In this document: in pieces, positions 9,442-18,652 of the stretch
Layout: every line of letters begins with the position of its first letter
How positions within the stretch are numbered: position 1 is the first letter of the stretch
Source: Ophiosphaerella korrae
Taxonomy: Eukaryota > Ascomycota > Dothideomycetes > Pleosporales > Phaeosphaeriaceae
DNA length: 18,652 bases
Assembly: GCA_028456385.1 (NCBI GenBank)
Contig: JALNQF010000634.1
Location: 1-18,652 of the forward strand
Reading direction: 5' to 3'
Made by a program: the position numbers and the translations under genes
Notes under the pieces: model-generated
Databases searched by the model: none
Seen by the model: the letters and a program-made list of their open reading frames with translations, nothing else
What the model was told of the DNA's origin: nothing

Positions 9442-9871
9442 TGTTACTAGCTTACTAGGGTTAACTTCCTAATAGCTTAGATAGGTATTAGTAGATTGTA
9501 AGGTAATAATAAAAGCTTGTGTTGTAATCTACAATAGGCTATAAATAATAGGAGATGTTTTGTAACTATCTTTATATTGTTGCTCGTAGTTAATAATTAA
9601 ATTACTAATACTATCCTAATAATGCGCATTGTTACTAACTATATACTTAACTTAATCTATTAATCTATTACTACTAAGAATAATAGATTATAGATTACCT
9701 TAATCTATAATCTATTAACGCTAAGAGTCTATAGATTATAGATTACTTTAGGTATCCTAATTATATATAGTTTCCTAATTAAGTTTGTATTCTTTGTGTT
9801 TGTAAGAACTTAATCCTTTAGTTATAGGGCTAATTAGTTCTATCTATATTTCTCTTGTTACTGTTGTAATA
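9442..9871 (-). repeat. 3' LTR of element B (430 bp, palindrome subtype)
   Basis: Begins TGTTAC and ends GTAATA (decayed GTAACA). It is shared with 16040-16469 and the partial LTR at 18429. The outer parts match the LTRs of A. The central part instead has repeated AATCTATTA/TAATAGATT blocks. Confidence 0.95.
9682..9716. repeat. Perfect 16-bp inverted repeat in LTR of B
   Basis: Arms 9682-9697 and 9701-9716 are exact reverse complements (AATAGATTATAGATTA) around a 3-base loop. A further direct copy of the arm follows at about 9731-9745. The partner LTR has the same structure at 16280-16314 with one mismatch. It could form a hairpin; its role is unknown. Confidence 0.9.
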
Positions 9872-9885
9872 CTATCTCCTCTTCT
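9872..9885 (-). other. Polypurine tract of element B
   Basis: The minus-strand reading AGAAGAGGAGATAG abuts the 3' LTR, equivalent to 1145-1158 in A. Confidence 0.85.
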
Positions 9886-10600
9886 AGGTAGGTCCTCGTT
9901 TATCTATCCTAGAGCTAAGGTTATTAGCCTACTCTCTTTGTTAATTTCTAGTTCTTTATTACTCCCTATAGTTGCCTCTTCTACACGTTGTTAATATTTT
10001 CTTACTAATTACGTATTGCGTAATAGTGTTAAAATATTTCCTTATTCTTATTATACTTCCTCTAAGTTAAATCCTAAGTACTCTCTTTATATAGTTTCTA
10101 CAAATAATAGTAGAGCTTACGAGGCGTGTATTTATATAAACGTTTATAGTTCCTATAATATATCTAGTATTTCTCTTATAGAGTGTATGTTTATTATACT
10201 TATTCTTGTATCTAAGCTTAATAATAATAGGGAGAGCTATTAACTAGGCTTAAGAGAAATTACTATCTTAAATTATAGAGGCTAAAGCTAAGTGTAAGTA
10301 GATCTAGGAGCTTACGTAAAGTAAGCTAGTAGAGAATTAAGCTTGTCTCTTTCGTCTTTATAAGATAAAAGTACTAAATAATAAGAAATTAGCTGTATAG
10401 TTAGTAGCTCTAGAAGCTAAGCTAGACTTAGATAAGGTATTTAGTGTTGCTGTAGTAGGTCCTACGTTAGGCGCTTCTATCGCCTCTCTATCTAGCAATA
10501 GTAATATTAGTTCTCTTAGTTTACTACTAGGCGTTCTAGAAGGTTTTAACTTTAGAAGTCCTCTAGTCTCTTAGAGTAGTTAAGATTGTTTTCTAGTTCT
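9872..10600 (+). pseudogene. Antisense accessory ORF of element B, degraded
   Basis: Second copy of the plus-strand reading found in A. The frame starting LSPLLGRSSF at 9872 is continuous with the LTR reading LISSIYISLVT, as in A. An open stretch 10016-10243 (75 codons) gives FPYSYYTSSKLNPKYSLYIV, then NNSRAYEAC, with Tyr spaced as Cys would be in CxxC pairs. At about 10235 the frame moves by +1, as in A. It then reads QIIEAKAKCK-like (with a stop for Q), LFRLYKIKVLNNKKLAV, LEAKLDLDKVFSVAVVG, SIASLSSNSN and GVLEGFNFRSPLVS. Overall: Cys-rich N-part, basic/helical middle, Ser-rich tail. Convergent with pol, overlapping its end. I cannot assign a function. The two-copy conservation is the main support that it was a real gene. 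Confidence 0.6.
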
Positions 10601-13600
10601 TATATTTCTTCTTATAGTTATCCTTTTTTATCTATACCTATCTATTTTACTAGGTAGTAGTTTCTACTATTATAGAACTAGTGTACTAAGATTTCTTTAA
10701 CTTTCTATTCTTCTTATTCTCTATACGTATCTACTTTATATACTAGTAGTTCTACGTTTTATAGTACTATCTTAAGTAGTACTATATAGAAGGTTAGGTA
10801 TATCTTTATTTTGTTTAGTAGCTTTAATTTAAATATAACTAGTGTAACTTCTTTCTTAATTTTATATAGTCTTATCTTAACGTAGTCTAGTTTTAAACTT
10901 AGTCTCTTGCTCTTAATATTTTTTTATACTAACTATACCTTTTCTCTCTTTTTAAATTAGGGTCCCTCTTTATATTTCTTGTTGTAATACTTTGCTATTT
11001 AATTATATAGAAATTCTATATCTTATCTTAATTACTTGTGTATATCTTTAAGTTTATTAGTAAAGTTTTCTCTTCTTAGAGACTAAGATATTTCTAGTCT
11101 TAGTATTCTATATATACTAGGGTTAAATCTATAGTTTATAAAAAAGAGTAATACTCTTGTTATTTTATTTTTTGCGCTATTGTATACTAACTATACTATA
11201 GGTAGTAACTATACCTAGTTATTCTAGTTGTAATTAAGGTAGTATCTTAGGTATTGTTCTACTATCTAATTTATACGTTCTAATTATCTATCTATTTATA
11301 GGTAGTATACTATTAATATTATATGTTTAATTCCTAATTATACTATTATTGTTCTCTATAGTTTTAATATAAATCTTACGTCTCTATCTATAATAATCTT
11401 ATCTAGTAGTCTATAATAGCTTATTATAGTTCCTAGAACCTAGTATAATATAACTTCTATTCTACTTTTCTTTTTATATAGTCTAAAGTATAAGTACTTT
11501 GTAAGTTTATCTACTATTGTTAGGATTCTATTGTACTTAACTCTTAATATTAGGTCTTTTAACTTAGGTAGTTTTGTAATAAAATCTATTGTAATAACTC
11601 CTTATAGTTGTTTTAGTACTTTTACTAGTTATAGCTTTCTATATAGTATATATCTACTATACTTATTTCTCTAGTATTCTATATAATCTTGTAGTACTTC
11701 TATTACTAGTTGTCTTGCTCTTAGGATATAATAATCTCTTAGTAGTCTATCTAGTATTTTATTAATTCCTTAATATCTATATACTAGTAGTTTATAGAAC
11801 TGTTATATAAATTCTCTTTATATTTTTCCTAGAATATACGTTCTTTTATAGGCTTTTGCGAGACTTTCTTTAATCTTAAGTTTTTTTGTCTCTTTAGGGG
11901 CTTTTCTTATTTCTTCCTAAATCTATTTGTTTAGCTCGCTGCTCGTTCTTTTAAGTGTTGCAGCTATTTTAGGTATATTTAGGACTAAATATCCTTCTTT
12001 GTTTTTAACTAGAACTATACTAGTAGCGCTTACTTCTTTCTATAAGTCTAGTCTTCTACTAAAGGCGTCTACAAATTAGTTATCTTTCTCTTTTGTATAT
12101 ATAATTTCTATATTAAATGTTAATAGGAATTCCTACTATCTTATATATTGTTATATTAGTTCTTTATTTAGTATAAATCTTGTTAGATTCCTATAGTCTA
12201 TATAGACCTTTGTTTAGTATTTTACTATTTATAGGTATACTCTCTATTATTTAAATACTTTATAGATTACTAGTATCTTTTTATTATAAATTAGATAGTT
12301 AAGCTCTACTAGCTTTATTTTCTTAGAGAAGTATTTAACTAAATATTCTTTCTTAGTCTTTAGGTCTTCTTGTATTAGTGCTATTCTATAGACTAAATTA
12401 GATGCGTCTATTTTTACTATTACTAGTAGGTCTAGGTTGTATATTCTAATAACTAAGTTTTCTATAAACTTCTTTTTAATCTTCTTAAATACTTTGTTAT
12501 ATTCCTTTATCTATTTAAATAGTGTATCCTTTTTTATAAGCCTTATTATTAGTTCTATATCTTTAGACTATCTTACTATTAACTTTTTGTAAAAGTTAGC
12601 TAGGCTATAAAATTGTTGTACTTCCTTTAGGTTCTTTAGTATTAGCTATTCGTTAATTAATCTAATTTTTTCTAGATTAATCTTGATTTTTCCTAGTTTA
12701 ATAATAAATCTAAGGAAGTCTATTTCTTTTATATAGAATTTACATTTTCTTATTTTAAAGAATAGTTTACTTTCTACTAGTTTTTCTAGTACTTTGTGTA
12801 TATACTATACGTATTCTTCTTCTATTTCTAAGAATATAAGGATATTATCTAGGTATATAAATATAAATATATCTAAGTACTTTCTTAGTACTATATTTAT
12901 TCTTTCTTAGAAGGCTGCTAGTACGTTTGTTAAGCTAAAGGGTATAACTAGGTACTTATATAGTCTATATTGTATTCTAAATACTATTTTCTATTTATTA
13001 CCTTTCTTAATTCTAATCTAGTAGTAGGCGTTCTAGATATCTAGTTTTATAAAGATTCTTGCTTTCTATAGTCTATTTTGTATTATGTCTATTTGTAGTA
13101 AGAGGTATTAGTTCTTATTTATAATTACGTTAGTTTTTCTAAAGTCTACGTAAGGTCTTTTATTACTTATTTTCTTTTTATCTATAAATATAAGTCTATG
13201 TACTACTAAGGACTTAGATTCTTATATCTCTTCTTTCTTTAGTACGTTTTTAATAAACGTTTATTTAATCTTAGATTCTTCTTCTATTTTTCTATAAACT
13301 AGGCTCTATCCTACGTCTTTATCTTCTTTTAGATCTATTACTAAATCCTATAGTTAATATTTTAGAAGGTAATCTTTAGGTTCTATAAGCTATTTTTCCT
13401 ATTTCTTATATTCTTCTAAGAATTTTCCTTTATGTATAGTTATGTTAGCTTTTAACATTTCTTTCTTAGGGTAGCTAATTTTCCCTGTTCTCTAATTAAT
13501 TCTTAGGTTAGTTATCTATAACTATAGTATTCTTAGTATTATATCTTGTTTATTATTAATTGTTGTTATATCTATAACTATATTCTTAATTGTTATCTCT

Positions 13601-15978
13601 TCTAGTTCTAGTATAGAGGGTGTTGTCTTAAACCTTATAGGTTCCTAGAATAGTTTTCCTTTAATCCTACTTAGTTGTTAAGGGTACTTCTTTGTAGTAT
13701 AGGTTATTCTTTAGTCTTCTACAAACTTCTTTAATATAAAGTTCCTTGTAGCTCTACTATTAATTATTAATCTTACTTTCTTTCTTTAATAAGTACCTAT
13801 CTTCGTAATATATAGGCCTCTTATACCTTCTAGCCTTTCTTACTTTAGTATTTTTGTAAATTGTCTATCTTCTTAGGGCTATAGCCCTATTTTAAGTTTA
13901 TGTTCTTTATATTTTAAATATTTATCGTACTTGTATTTATACTATAGTCTTCCTTAGACGTATTTCTTAGGTAGTTTTAGTCTTAGCCTTATTACTACGT
14001 AACCTTCTTTAGGTATTATTTTTTATCCTTAGATATCTTCTACTATAATTGCTTTTGTATAGTTATAGCCTCTTTTTCTTATAGGCTATACTTTATTATT
14101 TACCTTAGGGTTTCTATATATTATGTAATTCTTTTCTAGGTATAATATCTATAATACTTTAAAATAAGCTAGATATTTTAGGTTTATTATTTTGTTATCT
14201 CCTTTTTAGTAATTGTCTGTTCTAGGTCTTATATTTATTAGGACGTAGTATACTATTAGTACTTGTAGTGTATAAGCTTTGTTTATCTATTACGTTTTTC
14301 TTATAAGGAACTACTATTCTCTTTATATAGGTATCCTTCCTACTATAACTATATATTACTTTATCTATTCTTAAAATAGTGTAAACTTTATTTTTTTAGG
14401 ATTGCGTTCTTTCTAGTTTTTGTACGTTTCTTCTATACTTATAACTAGTAAGTATTTTTAAATAAACTTCTATTCTTTGTTTTATTCTTCTATATTTGTT
14501 GTTATATAGCTATTATAGCTATATATGTCTAGCTAGGCGTATTCTATACTTCTTATACTTTCCTTTCTTTTACTTCTTTATAGTCCTTTAGAGGGAGTTG
14601 TAGTAGTCTCTTTATCTAGTGCTAGTCCTTTAGCCTAGATTAATAGGGTCTAGGGCTCTTCCCTTCTTAAGTCTTCTGTTAGTAGGTCTATTATATATAC
14701 TATTTCTTCTAGCTATACTTTTATTCTTTTTTTTGTTGCTACTACTCTATTTCTTTATTGTAAGAAGTATCTTACTCTCTATTTACTAGAAAGGTGTATA
14801 TAGTAGTTATCTTTGTAATAAAAGGTCTAATAGAGTATTACGTGTTATATTTCTTTGCTCTTAGCTACCTTTTCTTAAGGTTTAGCCTATACTTATAGTA
14901 CTTCTTTTCTTTTTTCTATTGTTTTTAACTAAGTTTCTTTATCTTTTTTATAGTCTTTACTTTTATAGTCTTTTATATAGTGTCTTAGTTTCTTATATTT
15001 ATAATATGCTATATCCTTTTTCTTCTTTAATTAGTTATCTTTCGCGTAGTAGCCTTTTTTGCTATAGTTAAAATACGTAAAGTTTTTATTTTTCTTTCTT
15101 TTTCTATCCTTGTTTACGTTAAGGATTATAGGATCTCTAGCGTCTTGATTTCTTATTTAGTTGCTGTACTTATTCTTTTTCTATTCTTAAAGGTTGTTAT
15201 TAATTTAGATTACTTATTACTTTAGAGCTTCTAGTATCCTAGGTTTCTCTATATATATTATTTTATATCGAATTTTTGCGTTTAGTCCTTGTTTAAATTG
15301 TAAAATAAGGGCTAATTTGTTCTATTCTATGTTTTAGCTTAGTTATTTAAATTATAATACGTATTCTAGAACACTCTTGCTTTGTGTAAGCCTCTTAAGT
15401 TTCTCTTTAGCTTATTAGGTAATATCTATATCCCTAAATACTACTCTTATTCGTTTAGTAAAGTATTTATAACTTCTAAAAATAGCTCTAGTTTTATCTT
15501 TTTAGGTTATTAGAGAGTGCGTTGTATAGTCTATCTAGTAGGGCTTATACTATCTTATTGCGTCTTCTTTAAGGTATAGTCTAATATATATTACCTTCTT
15601 TTCTTCTATGTTAAAGTATAGTACTTATATATCTATCTAGAGTTGTGCTAATACTATAAAGGGCCTTAATTTCTCTCTTGTTCTATTAAACTTTTTAAGG
15701 ATAGGTATCTTAGGTAGTTTCTTTATTATACTTATTTCTAGTTATTAGGTAATTAGCTCTATCTAGTTCTAGCCTTTAATAATAGCTTTAATTTATACTT
15801 TGTTCTATTTTAAGTAGTCTTGTAGTTCCTTGTTCTACGTTTCTAATACTTCGATTACTATCTTTATATCTTCTTTGTTGTTAATTAATTTATTTATACG
15901 ATCTTTAATTGTTTCCTATATAGTACTATCTAACTTATAACTACTCCTAAGGGCTTTACTTATTAAACTTTCTACTAT
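10524..15978 (-). pseudogene. gag-pol polyprotein of element B, RIP-inactivated
   Basis: Same single-frame layout as A. The probable former start is ATA at 15976-15978. Gag knuckles are at 15034-15075 and 14965-15006, the second keeping its His codon CAC at 14980-14982. The protease active site is near 13750-13761. RT reads YLDN at 12844-12855. Integrase HHCC ligands are Tyr at 11779-11781 and 11773-11775, with core acids at 11584-11586 and about 11386-11388. The chromodomain is about 10600-10720. All checked motifs share one reading phase, so no net frameshift occurred between gag and chromodomain. TAG and TAA stops are dispersed throughout. The region about 13815-14960 is spacer between protease and knuckles without a recognised motif. 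Confidence 0.93.
14965..15075 (-). other. Paired CCHC zinc knuckles of Gag, element B
   Basis: The spacing is identical to A. In knuckle 1 the first Cys codon is TAT (15073-15075). In knuckle 2 the His is intact and the Cys positions read Tyr. Comparison with A and C recovers the ligand identities. Confidence 0.88.
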
Positions 15979-16039
15979 TATATTAGCTAGACTGTGCGCT
16001 ACTTACGCTTTGCTTCTCGCAATAACTAAATTAGTAAGG

Positions 16040-16469
16040 TGTTACTAGCTTACTAGGGTCGACTTCTTAATAGCCTAGATAGGTGTTAGTAGATTGTAAG
16101 GTAATAATAAAAGCTTGTGTTGTAATCTATAATAGGCTATAAATAATAGGAGATGTTTCGCAACTATCTTTGTATTGTCGCTTATAGTTAATAATTAAAT
16201 TGCTAATACTATCCTAACAATGCGCATTGTTACTAACTATATACTTAACTTAATCTATTAATTTGTTACTACTAAGAATAATAGATTATAGATTACCTTG
16301 ATCTATAATCTATTAACGCTAAGAGTCTATAGATTATAGATTACTTTAGGTATCTTAATTATGTGTAGTTTCTTAATTAAGTTTATATTCTTTGTGTTCG
16401 TAAGAACTTAATCCTTTAGTTGTAGGGCTAATTAGTTCTATCTATATTTCTCTTATTACTGTTATAACA
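16040..16469 (-). repeat. 5' LTR of element B (430 bp, palindrome subtype)
   Basis: Begins TGTTAC and ends ATAACA, co-linear with 9442-9871 at a constant offset of 6598. It should have carried the gag-pol promoter of B. Confidence 0.95.
16280..16314. repeat. Inverted repeat in 5' LTR of B (one mismatch)
   Basis: Arms 16280-16295 and 16299-16314. TGATCT in the right arm replaces TAATCT of the other LTR. Here the base that differs is a TpG that may be the unmutated ancestral form, in which case RIP perfected the palindrome in the other LTR. Confidence 0.8.
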
Positions 16470-16474
16470 AAACA
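16470..16474. repeat. Right target-site duplication of element B (AAACA)
   Basis: Exact copy of 9437-9441. Element C resumes here. Confidence 0.95.
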
Positions 16475-18428
16475 ATTAAGGATTGTATAAACAAGCTAAT
16501 TAATAACAAAGAAGATATAAAAATAGTAATTAAAGCCCTAGAAATATAGAATAAAGAACTATAAGACTACTTAAAATAGAATAAAGTATAAATCAAAGCT
16601 ATTATTAAAGGATAGAACTAGATAGAACTAATTACCTAACGATTAGAAATGAGTGCGACAAAGAAACTACTAAAAATACCTATCCTTAAGAAGTTTAATA
16701 GAATAAGAGAGAAACTAAAACCCTTTATAGCCTTAGTATAACTCTAGATAGATATACAAGTACTACACTTTAATATAGAAGAAAAGAAAGTAATATATAT
16801 TAGACTACACCTTAAGGAAGACGTAATAAGATAGTACGAACCTTACTAGACAGACTACACGACGTACGCTCTAATAACCTAGAAAGATAAAACTAAAGCT
16901 ATTTTTAGAAGTTATAAATACTTTACTAAATAAATAAGAGTAGTATTTAGAGATATAGATATTACCTAATAAGCTAAAGAAAAGCTTAAAAGACTTATAT
17001 AACAAAAGAGTATACTTAAGTATATATTAAAATTTAAATAACTTTTACAAAATATAGAGTAGAATAAGTTAGCCTTAATATTATAATTTAAACAAGGACT
17101 AAACAAGAAAATCTAATACAAGATAATTTATATAGAAAAACCTAGGACACTAGAAGCCTTAAAATAATAGGTAATACAAATTAATAATAATCTTCGAGAA
17201 TAGAAAAAGAATAAGTATAGTAGCTAACCTAGAAACTAGGATGCTAGAGACCCTATAATCCTTAACGCTAATAAGGATAAGAAGAAAAAGAATAGAGACT
17301 TTACGTACTTTAACTATAGTAAAAAAGGCTACTACGCGAAAGACTATAAATTATAAAAGAAAAAAGATATAGTATATTATAAATATAGAAAACTAAGACA
17401 CTTCGTAAAAGACTATAGAAGTAAGGACTATAAGAAAGATAAGGAAACTTAGTTAAAAATAACTAAGAAAAAGAGAGAAGTACTACAAGTATAGGCTAAA
17501 CCTTAGGAGAAAGTAGCTAGGAGTAAAGAAATATAGTACGTAATACTCTACTAGACCTTTTATTACAAAGACGACTACTATATATATCTTTCTAGTAAGT
17601 AAAGATTAAGATATTTTCTATAGAAGTATAGAGTAGTAGTAATAAAAGAAATTAGAACAAAAGCGTAGCTAGAAGAAATAGTATACGTAATAGACCTACT
17701 AATAGAAGATTTAGAAAGGGAAGAACCCTAGACCCTATTAATCTAGGCTAAAGGACTAGTACTAGATAAAGAGACTACTACGACTTCTTCTAAAGGACTA
17801 TAAAAAAGTAAGAAACAAGTTAGTATAAGAGGTATAGAGTACGCCTAGCTAGATATATATAGCTATAATAGCTATACAACTATAGATATAGAAGAATAAA
17901 ACTAAGAATAGAGGTTTGTTTAGAAATACTTACTAGTTATAAGTATAGAGGAAGCGTATAAAGACTAAAAGGAATGTAATCCTAAAGAAATAAAGTTTAT
18001 ACTATTTTAGGAATAGATAAAGTAATATATAGTTGTAGTAAGAAGAATACTTATATAAAGGGAGTAGTAGTATCTTATATAAAAAATACAATAGATTAAT
18101 AAAGCCTATATACTAAGAATACTAGTAGTATACTATATCCTAATAATAGATATACCTAGAAAAGATAAGTACTAGGAAGGAGATAACAAGATTATAAACC
18201 TAAAACATCTAGTACACTTTAAAGTATTATAGATATTATACCTAGATAAGAATTATATTATATATAGGAACCCTAAAGTAAATAATAGTATATAGCCTAT
18301 AAAAAGAAGAAGTTATAATTATATAAGAGTAATTTAAGTAAAAGACGTCTAAGGATAAGAAATAATAGTAGAAGAAGGTTATATAGTAGTAAGGCCTAGA
18401 CTAAAGCTATTAAAGAAATGCGTTTAAG
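16475..18428 (+). pseudogene. gag and gag-pol spacer of element C, cut by element D
   Basis: Continues Gag after B. The capsid-like region reads VLHFNIEEKKVIYIRLHLKED at about 16757-16820 and YEPY near 16838. Two CCHC knuckles follow at 17306-17347 (YFNYSKKGYYAKDY) and 17375-17416 (YYKYRKLRHFVKDY, His intact). The frame holds from 16472 to 18428, where it ends at RLKLLKKCV. In A the same sequence continues toward the protease. The region 17420-18428 is rich in Lys, Glu and Tyr and has no domain I recognise. It is conserved in A and B. Tyr stands at every Cys position of the knuckles, and the stops seen in frame are TAG or TAA. Inactive, and truncated by the LTR at 18429. Confidence 0.88.
18424..18428. 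repeat. Presumed left target-site duplication of element D (TTAAG)
   Basis: These are the five bases before the LTR of D. The partner copy would lie outside the window, so this is inferred from the 5-bp rule seen for A and B. Confidence 0.5.
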
Positions 18429-18652
18429 TGTTACTAGCTTACTAGGGTCGACTTCCTAATAGCTTAGGTAGTGTTAGTAGATTGTAAGGTAATAATAAAA
18501 GCTTGTGTTATAATCTATAATAGGCTATAAACAATAGAAGATGTTTTGTAACTATCTTTATATTGTCGCTCGTAGTTAATAATTAAATTACTAATACTAT
18601 CTTAATAATGCGCGTTGCTACTAACTATATACTTGTCCTAATCTATTAATCT
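18429..18652 (-). mobile_element. Element D: partial LTR of the B subtype, running off the window
   Basis: Begins TGTTACTAGCTTACTAGGGT as in both LTRs of B and follows them to the window end, including the switch to ACTATATACTT and AATCTATTAATCT that marks the 430-bp subtype. Orientation equals B. Whether it is a solo LTR or the 3' LTR of a full minus-strand element cannot be seen. Confidence 0.85.

Larger units (their letters stand above)
9442..16469 (-). mobile_element. Element B: complete RIP-mutated Ty3/gypsy chromovirus inside C
   Basis: 7028 bp with 430-bp LTRs and a perfect 5-bp target-site duplication. It is on the minus strand: 5' LTR 16040-16469, gag-pol about 15978 to 10524, 3' LTR 9442-9871. 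Its internal region is co-linear with A at a near constant offset of 8754-8757, with about 27 extra bases in the antisense-ORF region. It lies within codons of gag of element C, in the opposite orientation. Stops throughout show inactivation. Confidence 0.96.
8852..18428 (+). mobile_element. Element C: gypsy chromovirus, interrupted by B and D
   Basis: Parts seen are the 5' LTR (8852-9311), leader and gag start (9312-9441), and gag plus spacer (16470-18428). The span between belongs to element B. Orientation is opposite to A and B. The protease, RT and the rest must lie beyond the LTR starting at 18429, outside the window. The internal sequence matches the reverse complement of A throughout, so C is the same family. 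Confidence 0.88.
1..18652. other. RIP-mutated AT-rich block
   Basis: CA and TG are strongly depleted on both strands while TA is in excess. Cys, His, Gln and Trp codons of recognisable motifs read Tyr or stop. Differences between repeat copies are nearly all transitions. This is the known outcome of RIP, which mutates CpA to TpA in repeated DNA in the sexual cycle of many ascomycetes. The copia remnant is the most affected layer. The LTRs and the antisense-ORF regions keep more CA and TG. Confidence 0.92.

Noticed and set aside
1..18652. Mitochondrial or AT-rich bacterial genome as the source
   Set aside because: TSD-flanked LTR chromoviruses, a copia remnant and CpA depletion point to a fungal nuclear genome; no mitochondrial or bacterial genes are seen.
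1..18652. Centromere
   Set aside because: RIP-mutated nested retrotransposons are typical of some fungal centromeres, but also of ordinary heterochromatin and subtelomeres; nothing in the sequence separates these.

Overview
This window is a gene-poor, AT-rich block made entirely of dead, nested LTR retrotransposons. It most likely comes from a filamentous ascomycete fungus (Pezizomycotina). CpA and its complement TpG are almost absent over long stretches: positions 1-308 contain neither. Copies of the same element differ mainly by C-to-T and G-to-A transitions, and frames that otherwise hold are broken by TAG/TAA. This is the signature of repeat-induced point mutation (RIP). I see no intact gene, no host gene and no RNA gene.

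Layout. (1) The oldest recognisable layer is a Ty1/copia pol remnant on the minus strand, at 7743-8851 (protease-to-integrase region) and 1-684 (integrase C-terminus and beyond). (2) Element A (685-7742, minus strand) is a complete Ty3/gypsy chromovirus with 460-bp LTRs. It splits the copia remnant and is flanked by a perfect 5-bp target-site duplication, ACTTA. (3) Element C, on the plus strand, has a 460-bp 5' LTR at 8852-9311, a gag start at 9312-9441, and more gag and spacer at 16470-18428. It abuts the copia remnant in opposite orientation to A. (4) Element B (9442-16469, minus strand) is another complete chromovirus with 430-bp LTRs. It sits inside the gag of C with TSD AAACA. (5) An LTR of the B type (element D) begins at 18429, inside C upstream of its protease, and runs off the window.

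The gypsy elements encoded Gag (capsid plus two CCHC zinc knuckles), aspartic protease, reverse transcriptase, RNase H, integrase and a C-terminal chromodomain. In A and B all of these sit in one reading frame, so Gag-Pol was a single polyprotein. Between the chromodomain and the 3' LTR, both elements carry a degraded reading on the opposite strand that converges on pol. It has a Cys-rich segment and a long helical tail, and is the least ordinary coding feature here. The LTRs share their ends but carry three different repeat modules in the middle.

I found no evidence of a novel enzymatic or defence system. The points of interest are the antisense ORF, the LTR modules, the preserved reading frame under heavy point mutation, and the nested architecture.
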